DNA of 64,000 nucleotides, from positions 13,724,239-13,788,238 of the forward strand of contig CM046330.1 of assembly GCA_025403435.1 (NCBI GenBank), in the 5' to 3' direction. The first letter of the stretch is position 1, and the number at the start of each line of letters is the position of its first letter. Shown here piece by piece: positions 11,178 through 22,893 of this stretch. This DNA comes from Artocarpus heterophyllus. Taxonomy: Eukaryota; Streptophyta; Magnoliopsida; Rosales; Moraceae. The position numbers were made by a program, and so were the translations under genes. Under the pieces are notes generated by a model. The model was not told where the DNA came from, did no database searches, and was given only the letters and a program-made list of their open reading frames with translations.

Positions 11178-11450
11178 ACTCATGAAGAAAACTTTCAACG
11201 ATGACAACCACGACTTGTTGTCATAAATAGTCGTCGAAATTTTAAAAAATTTCAAAAATTTAAAAAGTTTTAGCGAAAACAATTTTCAAAAAGTCGTCGC
11301 TAAAAGTTTATGATGATGTCATCAATATCAATTTGTAGCCCCCAGAACTAGCGATGACGTGCCATACTATTGCCACTAAATAGTTTTTAGCTACAAATTT
11401 TTAGTGACGACTTCAGTTTTTTTGGCGACAACAAAAAGTCTCTTGTAGTG
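11178..11450. mobile_element. decayed CACTA-type (En/Spm) non-autonomous element
   Basis: The right end reads TCTTGTAGTG (11441-11450), the complement of the CACTACAAGA terminus of plant CACTA elements. The interior has sub-terminal repeats of GTCGTCGCTAAAA type (for example near 11226, 11290 and 11405). The left end is degraded (ACTCATGAAGAAAAC). A second terminus-like ATTCTTGTAGTGA lies at 11481-11493. Confidence 0.45.
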
Positions 11451-12319
11451 TAAGTGGTATTGTACCTAATTTGCGCTAGAATTCTTGTAGTGAGTTAAAA
11501 GAATATCTATTTTGAAGAGTTACTAATTCAAAGATAGTATTTCAGTAGAAGATTGAAGCTTAACATACAAATGAACAGTATCCAAAGGTAGTATCCAATC
11601 AAATTAAAACAAAATTCTCGTTATATATATTTATATTTTTATACTTTATAATTTTGAGGTGATTAAAAAATTATACCCTTGTAGTAACTTGTGGATACTT
11701 TTATATTGTCAATTTATAATTAATTTATATTGCTCTTGTTAACACTCTACCTTGACATGCAAGTATCCCTTCTAATTAATAATGCATTACTTCCATTCAT
11801 ATAAGAATAACCAAACAGTGTTGATGAATCTAATTAAGGTATTCACAAAATTTCGCGTGATGAGCATATTTTTATCCTAAAAAAAGTCCATATAATTTTT
11901 TAAATAATCTCAAAATACATGATATAAAATGTAATTTTCCTCGGAGGTAATTGTGTTGCATGCCATTGGATCCTTTTAGGGATCGCCATATGCCACACGT
12001 ATGACAGGAATTAGACAAAGAAAAAAATCATTAAAAATACTATTGGACAATTTTGCCCTTAAGATGCTTAAACAATTAACTCTCCTTTCTTCTGTACACA
12101 CCCTTCGTCTCCTTCGATTCCATTCTTAGTTCACCACCGCTCATAAGGCCAACGGCGGTGTTTGCCAGAGCAACAAGAGATTCTAAATCCATGCAACTAT
12201 CAGAAAGGAGATCTCCTTCAAATATCCATCTCCTTCGATTCTCTATCTCATTCAGTTGCCTCGCGTCTGAGTGCGTTGTCGGAGATCTAGCCTCTGTGCG
12301 ATGAACCTCATGTGATGTC
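11451..12319. other. intergenic DNA left of copia A
   Basis: This is AT-rich DNA with no recognised gene, becoming less AT-rich from 12070. The sequence either side of copia A (12070-12319 and 18645-18770) was contiguous before insertion. I do not recognise it. A 97-codon minus ORF here runs into the LTR and is not convincing. Confidence 0.4.
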
Positions 12320-13095
12320 TGTTGGGGAATTAGGCGACTCCTAATTCCAAGGATCGCAAGAACGAACAATTGCAGAAAATAAATAGGAGAAAAGAAGAAA
12401 AAGAGACACCAAATTTTTATACAGGTTCGTCCAAAATTGAGACTACGTCTTGTTCCTGCCGCTTGCAGATTCCACTATGATGAAGGAGATTACAGATTAC
12501 AAGAGTAGTTTCTCACACACTCACAAATTGTGCTTACCAAAACTCTCTTCTATCTAACACCTTGTGGGAATTTTTCTCTCTCTCAAGGATGGAGCTCTCA
12601 AGAATTTTGCCTCTCACAAAATTATGCCACTCACAATTTTCACACACAATTTCACACACACAACCCTAGCCACCTTGTGTCTATTTATAACCAAAGGAGG
12701 AGAAAAATAACAACTAATGAGAAACCCTAGTAGTTTCCCTTTTTAAGGGCCTTTGAATCCGACTTTGACTCAACAAACATCGTGCAGCACAGTGCGTCAG
12801 CGCCTAGGCGCTCCCCTGCGGCTCCTAGGCGCTCTTCTCCTGGCGCCTAGGCGCCATCAACTCGACGCCTCGACTTTATCTTCCTGGCACCTAGGTGCTC
12901 TCCACATGGCGCCTAGGCGCTCTTGTCCTGGCACCTAGGCGCTCTGCACTTGGCGCCTAGGAGCCCTCATCCCAGCGCCGCGACGCTCTTCTGCCAGAGC
13001 CACAGTGCTTGCTCCCTGCCTTCGAGGACGCATTTTTCTCCCTTTTTCTTCCTTTTGCTGGGTTGTCGACTTGATTTGGCTCCACATCTGCAACA
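12320..13095 (-). repeat. 3' LTR of copia A
   Basis: 776 bp, TGTTGGGG to TGCAACA. It contains about seven copies of a GGCGCCTAGGCGCC-like palindrome between 12799 and 12966. Confidence 0.9.
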
Positions 13096-13106
13096 ATCTC
13101 CCACTT
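13096..13106 (-). other. polypurine tract of copia A
   Basis: The minus strand reads AAGTGGGAGAT directly before the LTR start TGTTGCAG. This is the usual arrangement in plant copia elements. Confidence 0.85.
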
Positions 13107-13153
13107 GGAGACTAATCAATCACCATGTCTCCCACTGCAGCGGCAACGACTTC

Positions 13154-15787
13154 TCATGCCTCTTGGAGAAGTCCAACTGAAGTTGCGCACAACTTCAGTT
13201 TCTCGATCAAATCCATCTTGGTGAGCATATCTCTGGATCCTTTTACCACCCACCTTGCCTTATACCGTTTGCTGCCAGCACTTTTATTTTTTACCCGGCA
13301 TACCTTCTTGTTGTGTAAGGACTTTTTACCCTGTGGTAACTTTGCCAGTTGCCATGTCCGATCCAACTCGTCCCTCATGGCTAACTCCCACTTGACCGAA
13401 TCTCCAGCCTCCACGGCTTCATCAAAGCTCTCTGACTTACCTCTGTCGGTCAACAAGATATAATGCAGAGTTGGGGAGTATCTCTGCGGTGGTCTGATTG
13501 TCCTGCTAGTCCTCCTGACTGGTGTGGCAGGAGTCCTCTGGTTTCCTTCTGGAGCTATGTTTTCCTGGTCTTCAACCTCTGGATTTTGCACCTCCACTTC
13601 AGGAAGATCCTTCAATGGAATCACCTCAGGCTTCTTGTCTTTAGAACCTGAACCCCTGGAGTCCGTGTTGTCTCTGTCCTTGTACAAAACACCTTTGTTG
13701 AAGACCACATCCTTGCTCCTGATAATCTTCCGACTTTGGTCATCCCAAAGACGATAACCAAACTGAAGTCTGCCATAGCCAACCAGAAAACACTTCTTTG
13801 ACTTGGCATCCAGTTTGCTTCTAGCAGCAGAATCAATGTGTGCATAGGAAACACAACCAAACACTCTCAAGGAAGAGAGATCAACCTGTTTATGGCTCCA
13901 GACTTCTTCCGGTAGCTTGAACTTCAGCGGTGTGGATGGACTTCTGTTGATCAGATGAGCTGCTATGTTAATTGCCTCAGCCCAAAACATCTTTGGCAGC
14001 CCCGCATGTAACCTCATGCTTCTAGCGCGCTCGTTTAAAGTCCTGTTCATCCTCTCAGCTACCCCATTCTGTTGTGGTTTCCCTGGAATGGTCTTCCTCA
14101 TCTTTATCCCATTCTCAGCACAGTACCGCCTGAAATCTTCACCTAAATACTCTCCCCCATTATCGAACTGCAAGCACTTCACCTTTAAATATGTCTCGTA
14201 CTCCACCATGGCTTTCCATCTCTTGAAAGCATCGAACACATCAGATTTGTTTTTCAGAAAGTAAACCCATACCTTCCTACTTGAGTCATCAATGAACATC
14301 ACATAGTAGTTTGCACCACCAAGGGAAGTCACCGGCGCAGGCCCCCACACATCAGTGTGAACAAGCTCCAATTTCCTGGACTTAGGCTCTCTACCCATCT
14401 TTGAGAAACTCACTCTCTTCTATTTACCAAAGATGCAGGCTTCACACAAACTGTGATCAACAGTTTTCAAACCCGGCAGTTTTCCTTTGCAGTGAAGCAC
14501 CTTCATACCCTTCTCACTCATGTGACGGAGCCTATAATGCCATAGCTCGGTATTGGCAGCAGAATCAGCAACTGCTAGGGTATCTTTGCAACTTGAGTTC
14601 ATGTAGAGAGTTCCAGCCTTGCGTCCCCGAGCAACTACCATCGCTCCTTTAGTGACTTTCCAACCTCCATAATTGAAGGTCACTTTATGTCCTTCATCAT
14701 CCAGTTGCCCCACCGAAATCAAGTTGCACATTAGTTTAGGAACATGTCTCACCTTATGAATCTTCCACACAGACCCATTAGGCATTTTTAAACTGACATC
14801 TCCAATGCCAACAATATCTAAAGGTTCTCCATCAGCAAGATAAACCTTACCATGATTTCCAGCAACGTAATTCTCCAGGACATGACGGTGTGCAGTGGTG
14901 TGGAATGATGCTCCTGAGTCTATCACCCACGAATCAAAAGAACTGTCAACTGTCAAGATTAAAGCATCCTGTTGCTCTTCAGTGGTAGCGTTGGCTACGT
15001 CATTAGTCTTGTCTTCGTTCTTCCTTGGAGCCCTGTAGTTCTTTTTCAAGTGGCCCGTCTTCCCACAGTTCCAACACTCCATGGTCCTACCATTCCTAGA
15101 CTTGCTTCTCCCATTCCTCGACTTGTCTCTCCTGCCATTATCTCTGTTGGATTGCCTGTCAAGTTTCCTGCCCCTATTATCAACATTAAGGGCCGAGTTC
15201 GATGAAGAGGCTTCTCCTGAGTCCTTCCTGCGAACTTCTTCCGCCAGAATGAAGTTTCTGATATCAACAAGCTTCAGTTTGGCATTCCCAAGTGAATTTG
15301 TAATGGCCACCCTCATGGGTTCCCAGCTATTCGGTAACGAGGCCAAGAGGATTAGAGCATTGATCTCATCATCGAATTTAATCTCTACCGAGACCAATTG
15401 GTTTAGGACGGTGTTGAAACTGTTCAGGTGCTCTACCACCAAGGCACCTTCAGGCATCTTTAAATTAAAAAGCTTCTTCATGAGATGTACCTTGTTATTG
15501 GCTGAGGGCTTCTCATACATCTCAGATAGAGCCTTCATCATCCCTGTTGTAGTAGTCTCCTTCGCAACGTTGTGAGCAACGTTCTTTGACAAGGTCAAAC
15601 GGATCACACCGAGCACCTGTCTATCAAGGAGATTCCACTCCTCATCCTTCATGCCTTCGGGCTTATTACCCAAGGGCAAGTGCAGTTTCCTGCTGTATAG
15701 GTAGTCCTCTACTTGCATCCTCCAATAGGAAAAATCTGAACCATCAAATTTGGTAATACCGGCTGCCATACCTTCTTCTCCAGTCAT
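13154..15787 (-). pseudogene. copia gag-pol, broken by one in-frame stop and a large RT/RNase H deletion
   Basis: The frame opens at 15787 (MTGEEGMAAGITKFDG). Gag occupies the first 260 or so residues, with a CCHC zinc knuckle CWNCGKTGHLKKNY. The protease motif follows (SWVIDSGASFHTTAH), then the pre-integrase region (ELWHYRLRHMSEKGM). A TAG at 14420-14422 interrupts the frame, and the same frame continues from 14413. Integrase shows HTDVWGPAPV, FDNGGEYLGEDF and KPQQNGVAERMNRT (D, D, E triad visible). After the first strand of RT (RYKARWVVKGS) the frame jumps near 13234 to the tail normally found at the RNase H end (DMLTKMDLIEKLKLC). RT and RNase H catalytic parts are therefore absent. Confidence 0.9.
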
Positions 15788-15807
15788 CGTTCTTGATCAA
15801 AACCTCC

Positions 15808-15819
15808 GCTCTGATACCA
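15808..15819 (-). other. primer binding site of copia A
   Basis: The minus strand reads TGGTATCAGAGC, 2 nt inside the 5' LTR. It is complementary to initiator Met tRNA. Confidence 0.9.
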
Positions 15820-17863
15820 GTTGCTGGGGAATTAGGCGACTCCTAATTCCAAGGATCGCAAGAACGAACAATTGCAGAAAATAAATAGGAGAAAAGAAGA
15901 AAAAGAAACACCAAATTTTTATACAGGTTCGTCCAAAATTGAGACTACGTCCTGTTCCTGCCGCTTGCAGATTCCACTATGATGAAGGAGATTACAGATT
16001 ACAAGAGTAGTTTCTCACACACTCACAAATTGTGCTTACCAAAACTCTCTTCTATCTAACACCCTGTGGGAATTTTTCTCTCTCTCAAGGATGGAGCTCT
16101 CAAGAATTTTGCCTCTCACAAAATTATGCCACTCACAATTTTCACACACAATTTCACACACACAACCCTAGCCACCTTGTGTCTATTTATAACCAAAGGA
16201 GGAGAAAAATAGCAACTAATGAGAAACCCTAGTGGTTTTCCATTTTTAGGGCCTTTGAATCCGACTCTGACTCAACAAACATCGCGCAGCACAGTGCATC
16301 AGCGCCGTGGCGCTTGAAACGAGCGTTGCGGCACTCCCCTGCGGCGCCTAGGCGCCATCAACTCGACGCCTCGACTTTATCTTCCTGGCGCCTAGGCACT
16401 CTCCACATGGCGCCTAGGCGCTCTTGTCCTTGTTAGACATGTATGCTCTAAGGAGTAAAAATGTAATACGTTTTTGGAGACATTTTTATCAATAAAGAAT
16501 TTATTCATTTATATATACCAAATATTGTCCTCTTTACGTTCATATTTGTTGAATGTATGATAAGCAAACAGTAGTCTGAGACTGTCAGTCTAAACCTTAA
16601 GAGTTGGGCATATGATGGGATGATTATGCGGTAGACACGACTCTTAAGGTGATGGTCTAAAATATATGATCCGCAATCGAGGGAATAAAGTTGGGCGCTT
16701 TATTCATGTAAAGATTGTTATGTTGTCTATATTCCTTTTGGGAAATGGTTTGTCTTGGCCATCGGAGTTGGACTCCGTGAATAGAAACATTGGCGCGTTG
16801 TCATAGGTGACGATGTGTTGGATCGGGACATAAAGTGAATTGATTTGGATTAATAATTCTGTCTTGGCAAATCGATTCACTTTAGACAATCATTTGTATT
16901 GTATCTTAATCCTGAGATGAATAATGGGCCCGTTGTCTCGACTTGTGTCTTTTGATGTACCAATGGGTGACTCCCACATCTCTATAGTGGCATGCATGCC
17001 GGTACGTTGGAGGCATGACTCTTGGTAGCGTAGACTTGTTATTCATAGATATGGAATCCATAGCTCCTCTTTAGGAGTAATGATATCCTCTTATATGCGT
17101 TGTCCTGTAATTGGAAAACTGGAGCGCTCAACCATTTGGATACATAGGTGTAACCGAATGGTATACTATCTTTAGATGGTAAGTTTTCTAATGGTGAGAC
17201 AATGGAACGTAAGATAAAAATAATAGGGAAGGTAAGACAGAACTTGTCCTTAAGCCGATTATGGATGATCATATGGGGATGCGATACACTATGATATGTC
17301 ATGGAGACTTAGCTACACGAGCTTCGTAATTCTATAAAGTTCGAGAGTGCAGCTCCAAGCTTTTAGTGGAGTAGCGTTGGAGTTGATAATTGTGAAATGT
17401 ATATCTGGGATATTGGGTTTCATAGTTATCATGAGCTTGAACTTTATAGGTCCATTTTGGTCCCCTTTGCTAGCTCACAAAATCCTGTAACGACACGGCG
17501 TGCTTTTTCAATAATTGGTGACTTATGTCGGATTTATCAGATTGGTTTAAAATTTATAAGAATCAAATAATTCATGTCTGTTTATCGGTTGAATTAATTA
17601 TGTAAGAAATTAGTTCAAGATGAACTTGTTGAATTATGGCGTTCGGATAATTCTTGTCTGTTTATCGGTTGTTTTAATTTTGGACAATTAGAACAAGATA
17701 AACTTGTAGAATTATTGTGAATTGATTTATTTTCTTAGAGATTATCTTGATAAAGTTTGTTTTGATCAGATATCTTTTCTATTGGGCTATTTGAATCAAA
17801 ACTGAGACTTTATCCTTTAGAATCTCGGGTGGAAAATAAAAGATTCGCGGAGATTTTTTCTCG

Positions 17864-17945
17864 GCAGTTCGGCCTGCCGATCAGAAAGTTCGGCCTGCCG
17901 AACTGGCCAGTTCGGCCTGCCTATCTCACAGTTCGGCATGCCGAC
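17864..17945 (+). repeat. cluster of GTTCGGCCTGCCGA-like repeats in solo LTR S1
   Basis: Four to five copies of GTTCGGCCTGCC or close variants occur in 80 bp, some ending GCCGA or GCCGAAC, so parts are self-complementary. Traces persist in S2 near 33235-33460 (GGCCGAAC, GGCTGAAC). Confidence 0.7.
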
Positions 17946-18063
17946 CGCGACAGCTAAGATTACGCGTTTTTCACGCGTATCTTATCAGATATTGATCCGA
18001 ACTTGATTCTGTTTTGATTTTTGAGACCTAATCTGATATGGACTGACCCCAAGGACCAATAGG

Positions 18064-18071
18064 TATAAAAA
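18064..18071 (+). promoter_or_regulatory. TATA-like box in solo LTR S1
   Basis: TATAAAAA followed by GGGAG lies about 400 bp before the LTR end. That is a plausible position for the U3/R boundary of this LTR. Based on sequence only. Confidence 0.35.
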
Positions 18072-18644
18072 GGGAGTGAGTCTAATGATTTACTCAGATC
18101 AATTTGAGAGATTAAGAGTGATACTCTTCTAGTGAGCATCTGAAAACTCCCTGAGAGCTTTTGTTCACAAATCACGAACACTAGCTTTGGGTTCTCTCTA
18201 TTGGTTGGAAGGAGAGTCACCGGTGGAAGAGCTGTACGTGTGAGCCCACACTCACTCCGGTTGTGGATAGAGAATAGCAAAGAAGACCAGTTGGTTGAGG
18301 CTCTTCTGGAACGTTACTTCTCTACACAGGTCGCGGAGGTTCTTCGGCATACTGAGGTTAGTAAGATCTGTTTAATTTATACATACAACATGTCAAACTT
18401 GTGTTTTGGAAAATACTCTGATGAAAAATTTAAAAAATTCCGCTGCGCACTTTGTTTCCAACAGTCCTGGCGTCTAGGCGCTCTGCACTTGGCGCCTAGG
18501 CGCCCTCATCCCAGAGCCATGGTGCTATTCTGCCAGAGCCGCGGCACTTGCTCCCTGCTTTCGAGGATGCATTTTTCCCCCTTTTTCTTCCTTTTTCTTC
18601 CTTTTGCTGGGTTGTCGACTTGATTTGGCTCCACATCTGCAATA

Positions 18645-20339
18645 ATGTCTTCCCTCCTAGCCGGCAGAGGTTGCCAGTCAGAGCTCCTCCATGAGCCGAC
18701 AACTCTGCACTCCTGTCGAGATGGCCACGCGGAGGTGCTGGAGAGATCTTCCTTGCACGGTTTCATTTCAGTTTTTTTCTTTAATTAGTTGGATCTTAGG
18801 ATTTTGGTACTATTCTTGTGTTTTTTAATGAATTATTTGTGCTTTTTTTTATTTTAATTAGAAGTTTTGTGTCCTTTTTATGAATTATTTATTTCGTTAT
18901 TTATTTATTTATTTATTTATTCATGTTTGTATTGGCTGCCACCACCTAAAATGGCATATACCAGTGACTACCGTTGGGACGGATTTGGAGAGGCCAAAAT
19001 CAGACCGAATTGAAGGTCTAGTTGGGCCAAGCAGATGTATAGCTAAAACTAAGTGGCGAGTGAAGCGAGTCCAAGTAATGGTTGTTTTGTGCTTTCGTGG
19101 TTTGTCCGAGGTCAATTCGGTTCACCCCAAATACTTCAATTCAATCTTCTAGTCGTTGCAATCCAAAAATGCAGATCTGGAGCTGATAATTGCCAAGTAG
19201 AAGTTATAATCCACCAAGTTGAACAATTACTAAGGTTGAAGTGGTCCGAATTATGAAGTCAATGGTTACATGACACGTGTCTCACTTCAATGATAACCAC
19301 TCGAATCCACTATTTTTACGTGGGAACCTCAATGTGAATATCCGGACCTGTACAAATAGGCTTGGAGCCCTCTAAATTGGGCATTCTGATTCTTCCTCCT
19401 CACTCACGCAAACATACTTGCATTTTACTTCCAGGAATTACTATAATTTATACCAAAATTGTTTAATAATGAAGAGCCTCCTTCTACATTGGATGTAACT
19501 CAAGATTAAATGAACCAACATAAATCCTTGTGTGATGTATCTTTATTAAGTATTCTAATTTATTTGATTATAATAATGATTTATTCGATCCATTGTTTAA
19601 CAAAATTTCATATTCATAAGCTTGCTTATGACCTAATAACGGCAATCAAAGGCCCAATAATCCGAATTTAGTGATTTTTAGAATTCTAATCTCATTTAGT
19701 TTATTTATAGACCTAACGCCTACAACTACAACAAATACTAGTGGATACAGGTCGGTAACCGTGACAAATGTTGGATACTGGTCAAGGATATATCAAGTAT
19801 TTTTAAATCTAATGTAATAACGTGATGTGATATTTTTTACATTTTTTTAAGCATAAATCGATCCAAGCCTTCACTTTATTGTACATACACATGGGTCCAT
19901 TTGAGAAATATCACTTTTGTGGTATTTTTTTAAATATTATTTTTATAAGAAAGTTTGATGCATACTGTTTTAGATGAATATAAAGACACTATTATTCTCA
20001 AATATTTTAAGCTAGAGTTAGGCAAATGTGTGTTGTCCTTGTATATTTAGTTTTTTAACTAAGGGAAATGGTACTGATCAAAGAGAGGAGAAATAAGTTG
20101 TAGTAAAATGTTGTAGCCATCTAATTTATTTCTCGAATTGATCCCCATTTTTAAGGGAGAGAAGCATAAGAGTGCCACCGTAAAGGAGCATTTTATCAAC
20201 ATTGTCTTCCTAAAGAGCTCTTTTCAAAACTGTCTCTTTAATTAGAAAAAGTAATTTATTAAAAATCCAAGTTGTCCTTCCTCATTTAATTAGAAAAAGG
20301 TGATTTATTAGAAGTCTAAATTACCCTCCTTTCCCACTC
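18645..20339. other. intergenic DNA between copia A and tandem repeats
   Basis: No gene was recognised. It contains a TTTA microsatellite at about 18888-18921. Short open frames at 18880-19256 match nothing known to me. Confidence 0.4.
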
Positions 20340-20900
20340 TCTCATATGATAGACTACTCCAATCATCAGCGCAAGGTGTCGGAGTATAACCTAGTAGGTT
20401 TTAGAGCGGGAACCTGCTAGGTTCTATCATATTTTCTTTGAAACAAAAAAATACCAACAGCCTCCAATCACTGGCAAGGGGTACCGGAGCTTATCTTAAC
20501 AGGTTGTAGAGTGAGAACTTATCAGGTTTAGTCATCTTTTCTTTGAAACAAATAAATACCAATGGACTCCAACTATTGGTGCGAGGTGTTAGAACATAAA
20601 CTGGTAGGTTTTGGAGCTAGAATCTACCAGGTTCTCTTATATTTTCCTTGAAACAAAGAAATACTAACCGCCTCCGGTTGTTAGTGTAGGATGCCGGAGC
20701 GTCACCTGATAGGTTTTAGCTAGGTTTCCTCATATTTTCTTTAAAATAAATAACTACTAACTGCCTTCGGTTGCCCTATAGGGAATGCCACTATGGAACC
20801 CTCTAGATTCCATCATAGAATCTACCAGATTTCATCTTGGAATCCGTCAAGTTCTGCGACAGAAACCTAGCTGGAACCTGCCAAGTTCCACTCAAATACC
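20340..20900. repeat. decayed tandem repeat, unit about 105 bp, four or more copies
   Basis: The anchor TTTTCTTTGAAACAAA recurs near 20431, 20535, 20641 and 20733. Each is preceded by a CAGGTT/TAGGTT motif and followed by ATACCAAC...CTCC...GGAGC. Copies are clearly diverged, so this is an old array. Confidence 0.7.
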
Positions 20901-21337
20901 AACAACAAATTCAAATCTTTAATCATCTACCAAAAAATTAAATCAACCACATAATTTAACAAGAAACAAATACAATCAGAAATTAGAACAATCAACCAAA
21001 ACGTCAACCACAAATCTTCCATCGAACGAGTTAATCAGGTCAATAATTTGGAACCAAAATAAGACATCAATTCGCACCTATGTTGCTGTATAAGAACATA
21101 ATTCTGTAATCACAAACAAACAAATTAGCATAAAAGCAGCACCAAGCTTGTAGAATAATTTGAGGTTCCCATTTTGATCAGGCTTTGTGTTAGTCACAAG
21201 TCGACTAGAAACATAAACAAAATCATTTTTCTTCAGATTTTTGAAACACATTTATGCCATCAAATATTCAAGCTACACTAAAACCAACATATGATCAAGA
21301 ATGTTAGTCGAAAACACTACCAAGATATGATACAATC

Positions 21338-21515
21338 AAATGTTCTCCCTGGCAAGAATTTATTCGGAGAGAAAAAAAAAACTTAAAAAAATAAATAATA
21401 TAATAGCTTAAAATGTTCTCCCAGCCAAGAATTTATTCGACAAGAAAACTTCAAAAAATTAAAATAATATAATAGCTTCAAATGTTCATCCTGCCAAGAG
21501 ATACTTGGAAAAAAA
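21338..21515. repeat. tandem repeat, unit about 70 bp, 2.5 copies
   Basis: AAATGTTCTCCCTGGCAAGA and variants recur near 21338, 21412 and 21479, separated by A-rich stretches ending ATATAATAGCTT. Confidence 0.75.
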
Positions 21516-21892
21516 AAAAATATATGGATGCAGAGAACATAAATAATTATGCGATTTAAAAAACTAGGACAGACAAAATGAAGCAAATTAAAATTATACT
21601 TGTTGTAAAAGTTATCTCTCCAACGTTAAAGAAACCATACATAATTGTTGAGATCTGGCCACGATGAGAAATGAAGAGATCTAACGTGTAATCGACGTCC
21701 TCCTGGCATGCGGAGGAGATCTCCAAGAGGCTCTGTAACTGGATCAAGAGGATCTCCAGCAAATACATTGACGAGGCCGTCATCATTGAAGACAAGTCGG
21801 TGATGGCTGGATCTTATATGACTCTGAGGCCGTGATGAGTGAAAGCTCTACTGAAGAACGCGATGGAGAAGAAGAGAAATCGGAAGATTCCA
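21516..21892. other. unrecognised flank of copia B
   Basis: It is less AT-rich than its surroundings (for example near 21700-21790). No frame longer than 80 codons with recognisable content is present. It was probably contiguous with 37006 onward before copia B inserted. Confidence 0.35.
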
Positions 21893-22237
21893 TATAATAA
21901 ACAATAGAAAGATGACTGAGAAAGAAGACTTTTCAATTGTATTGATTTGCTCGAGAATATACAGTATACAAGGCTGCTTATATATAGGACGAAAACAATG
22001 AGTATGCATAGCAGGAAAGGCCTACGCTTGTGCTAATGCTATTGGTTTACAAGAATGAAGAAAAGAGGTATATAGCTGTCATTGTATAATTCTTTCAACA
22101 AACATAATACGGCCGCACTACCACTTCTCGTACTGCAGAGGAAAGCAACATGACAAGACAAGTTGACAAATTGCATTAGGATAAGAATCAATTATGCTTA
22201 TAATATAGCAATTGCATTTTGAAATTATCTTCTAACA
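21893..22237 (-). repeat. 3' LTR of copia B
   Basis: It ends CTTCTAACA, followed by GCCTCCCTC (the polypurine tract on the minus strand, 22238-22246). It matches 36662-37005 with many differences. Confidence 0.8.
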
Positions 22238-22893
22238 GCCTCCCTCAATTCAACAGCCTTCAAAGAAGTGACTCCTAGTTTGTTCCAGAGATAGCCAAAA
22301 AATGTGACAGATAGAGGCTCCGTGAGTATGTCAGCATTTTGGTCTATGGCTGGGACTGTTGAATTGCAATGGTATTATCTAACACCTTCTCTCAGACAAA
22401 GTATAAATCCAGTTCAATGTGCTTAGTTCTTGAATGCAGAACTAAATTAGCGGATAGAGATACTATACTCAAATTATTCACCCAAATTACTGGATTTCTA
22501 CTGCAGCGAACTTATAATTCCTTCAGAAGAAACTTGAGCCAAAGGACTTCAGTAGTGGCATTGGCTAGACTCCTATATGTGGCCTCGGATCAAGAAATAA
22601 TGGTCTGTTTCTTAGAACACCATGTGACTATATTATTTTCTAAATAAACACAAAACCTATAGTTGAACGATGATCATTAGGATTTGTAGCCCAATTAGCA
22701 TCTGAGTATCCTATTAAATTCGAGTGTTCTGACTTGATGAAATTCAAGCCATAATAGAGAGTCCTTTTGGGGTACCTAAGAATTCTCTTAACTGCTTTCC
22801 AATGCATGTTTAGGGGGCACTACATGAATTGGCTTACTTTGTTGAACGAGTAAGCAATTTCAGGTCAGGTTATGGTGATATATTAAAGGGCAC

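Larger units (their letters stand above)
16431..18463 (+). mobile_element. solo LTR S1 (2033 bp) inside the copia A LTR
   Basis: It starts TGTTAGACATG and ends TTTCCAACA, with perfect target duplication GTCCT (16426-16430 and 18464-18468). There is no internal domain and no second LTR, so it is a recombination product of a larger element. A diverged copy in the opposite orientation occupies 24539-34481 (also interrupted). Orientation was taken from the TATA-like site at 18064. Confidence 0.88.
12320..18644 (-). mobile_element. Ty1/copia retrotransposon A, RT/RNase H-deleted, with nested solo LTR
   Basis: LTRs lie at 12320-13095 and 15822-18644 (the latter interrupted), and the target duplication is ATGTC (12315-12319 and 18645-18649). 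The minus strand reads LTR, primer site, gag, protease, integrase, a short C-terminal relic, polypurine tract, LTR. Most of RT and RNase H is missing, and gag-pol has one in-frame stop, so the element is defective. A 2033-bp solo LTR split its 5' LTR after insertion. Confidence 0.92.
15822..18644 (-). repeat. 5' LTR of copia A, split by solo LTR S1
   Basis: The LTR parts are 15822-16430 and 18469-18644, about 785 bp without the insert, matching 12320-13095. It starts TGCTGGGG and ends TGCAATA, so both outermost bases have drifted from TG...CA consensus positions slightly. Confidence 0.88.

Noticed and set aside
12076..12369. 97-codon minus ORF ending near copia A
   Set aside because: It starts inside the copia LTR and crosses the insertion junction; no family recognised.
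20340..20900. CRISPR-like array
   Set aside because: The units are diverged 105-bp tandem repeats in a plant genome with no cas genes.
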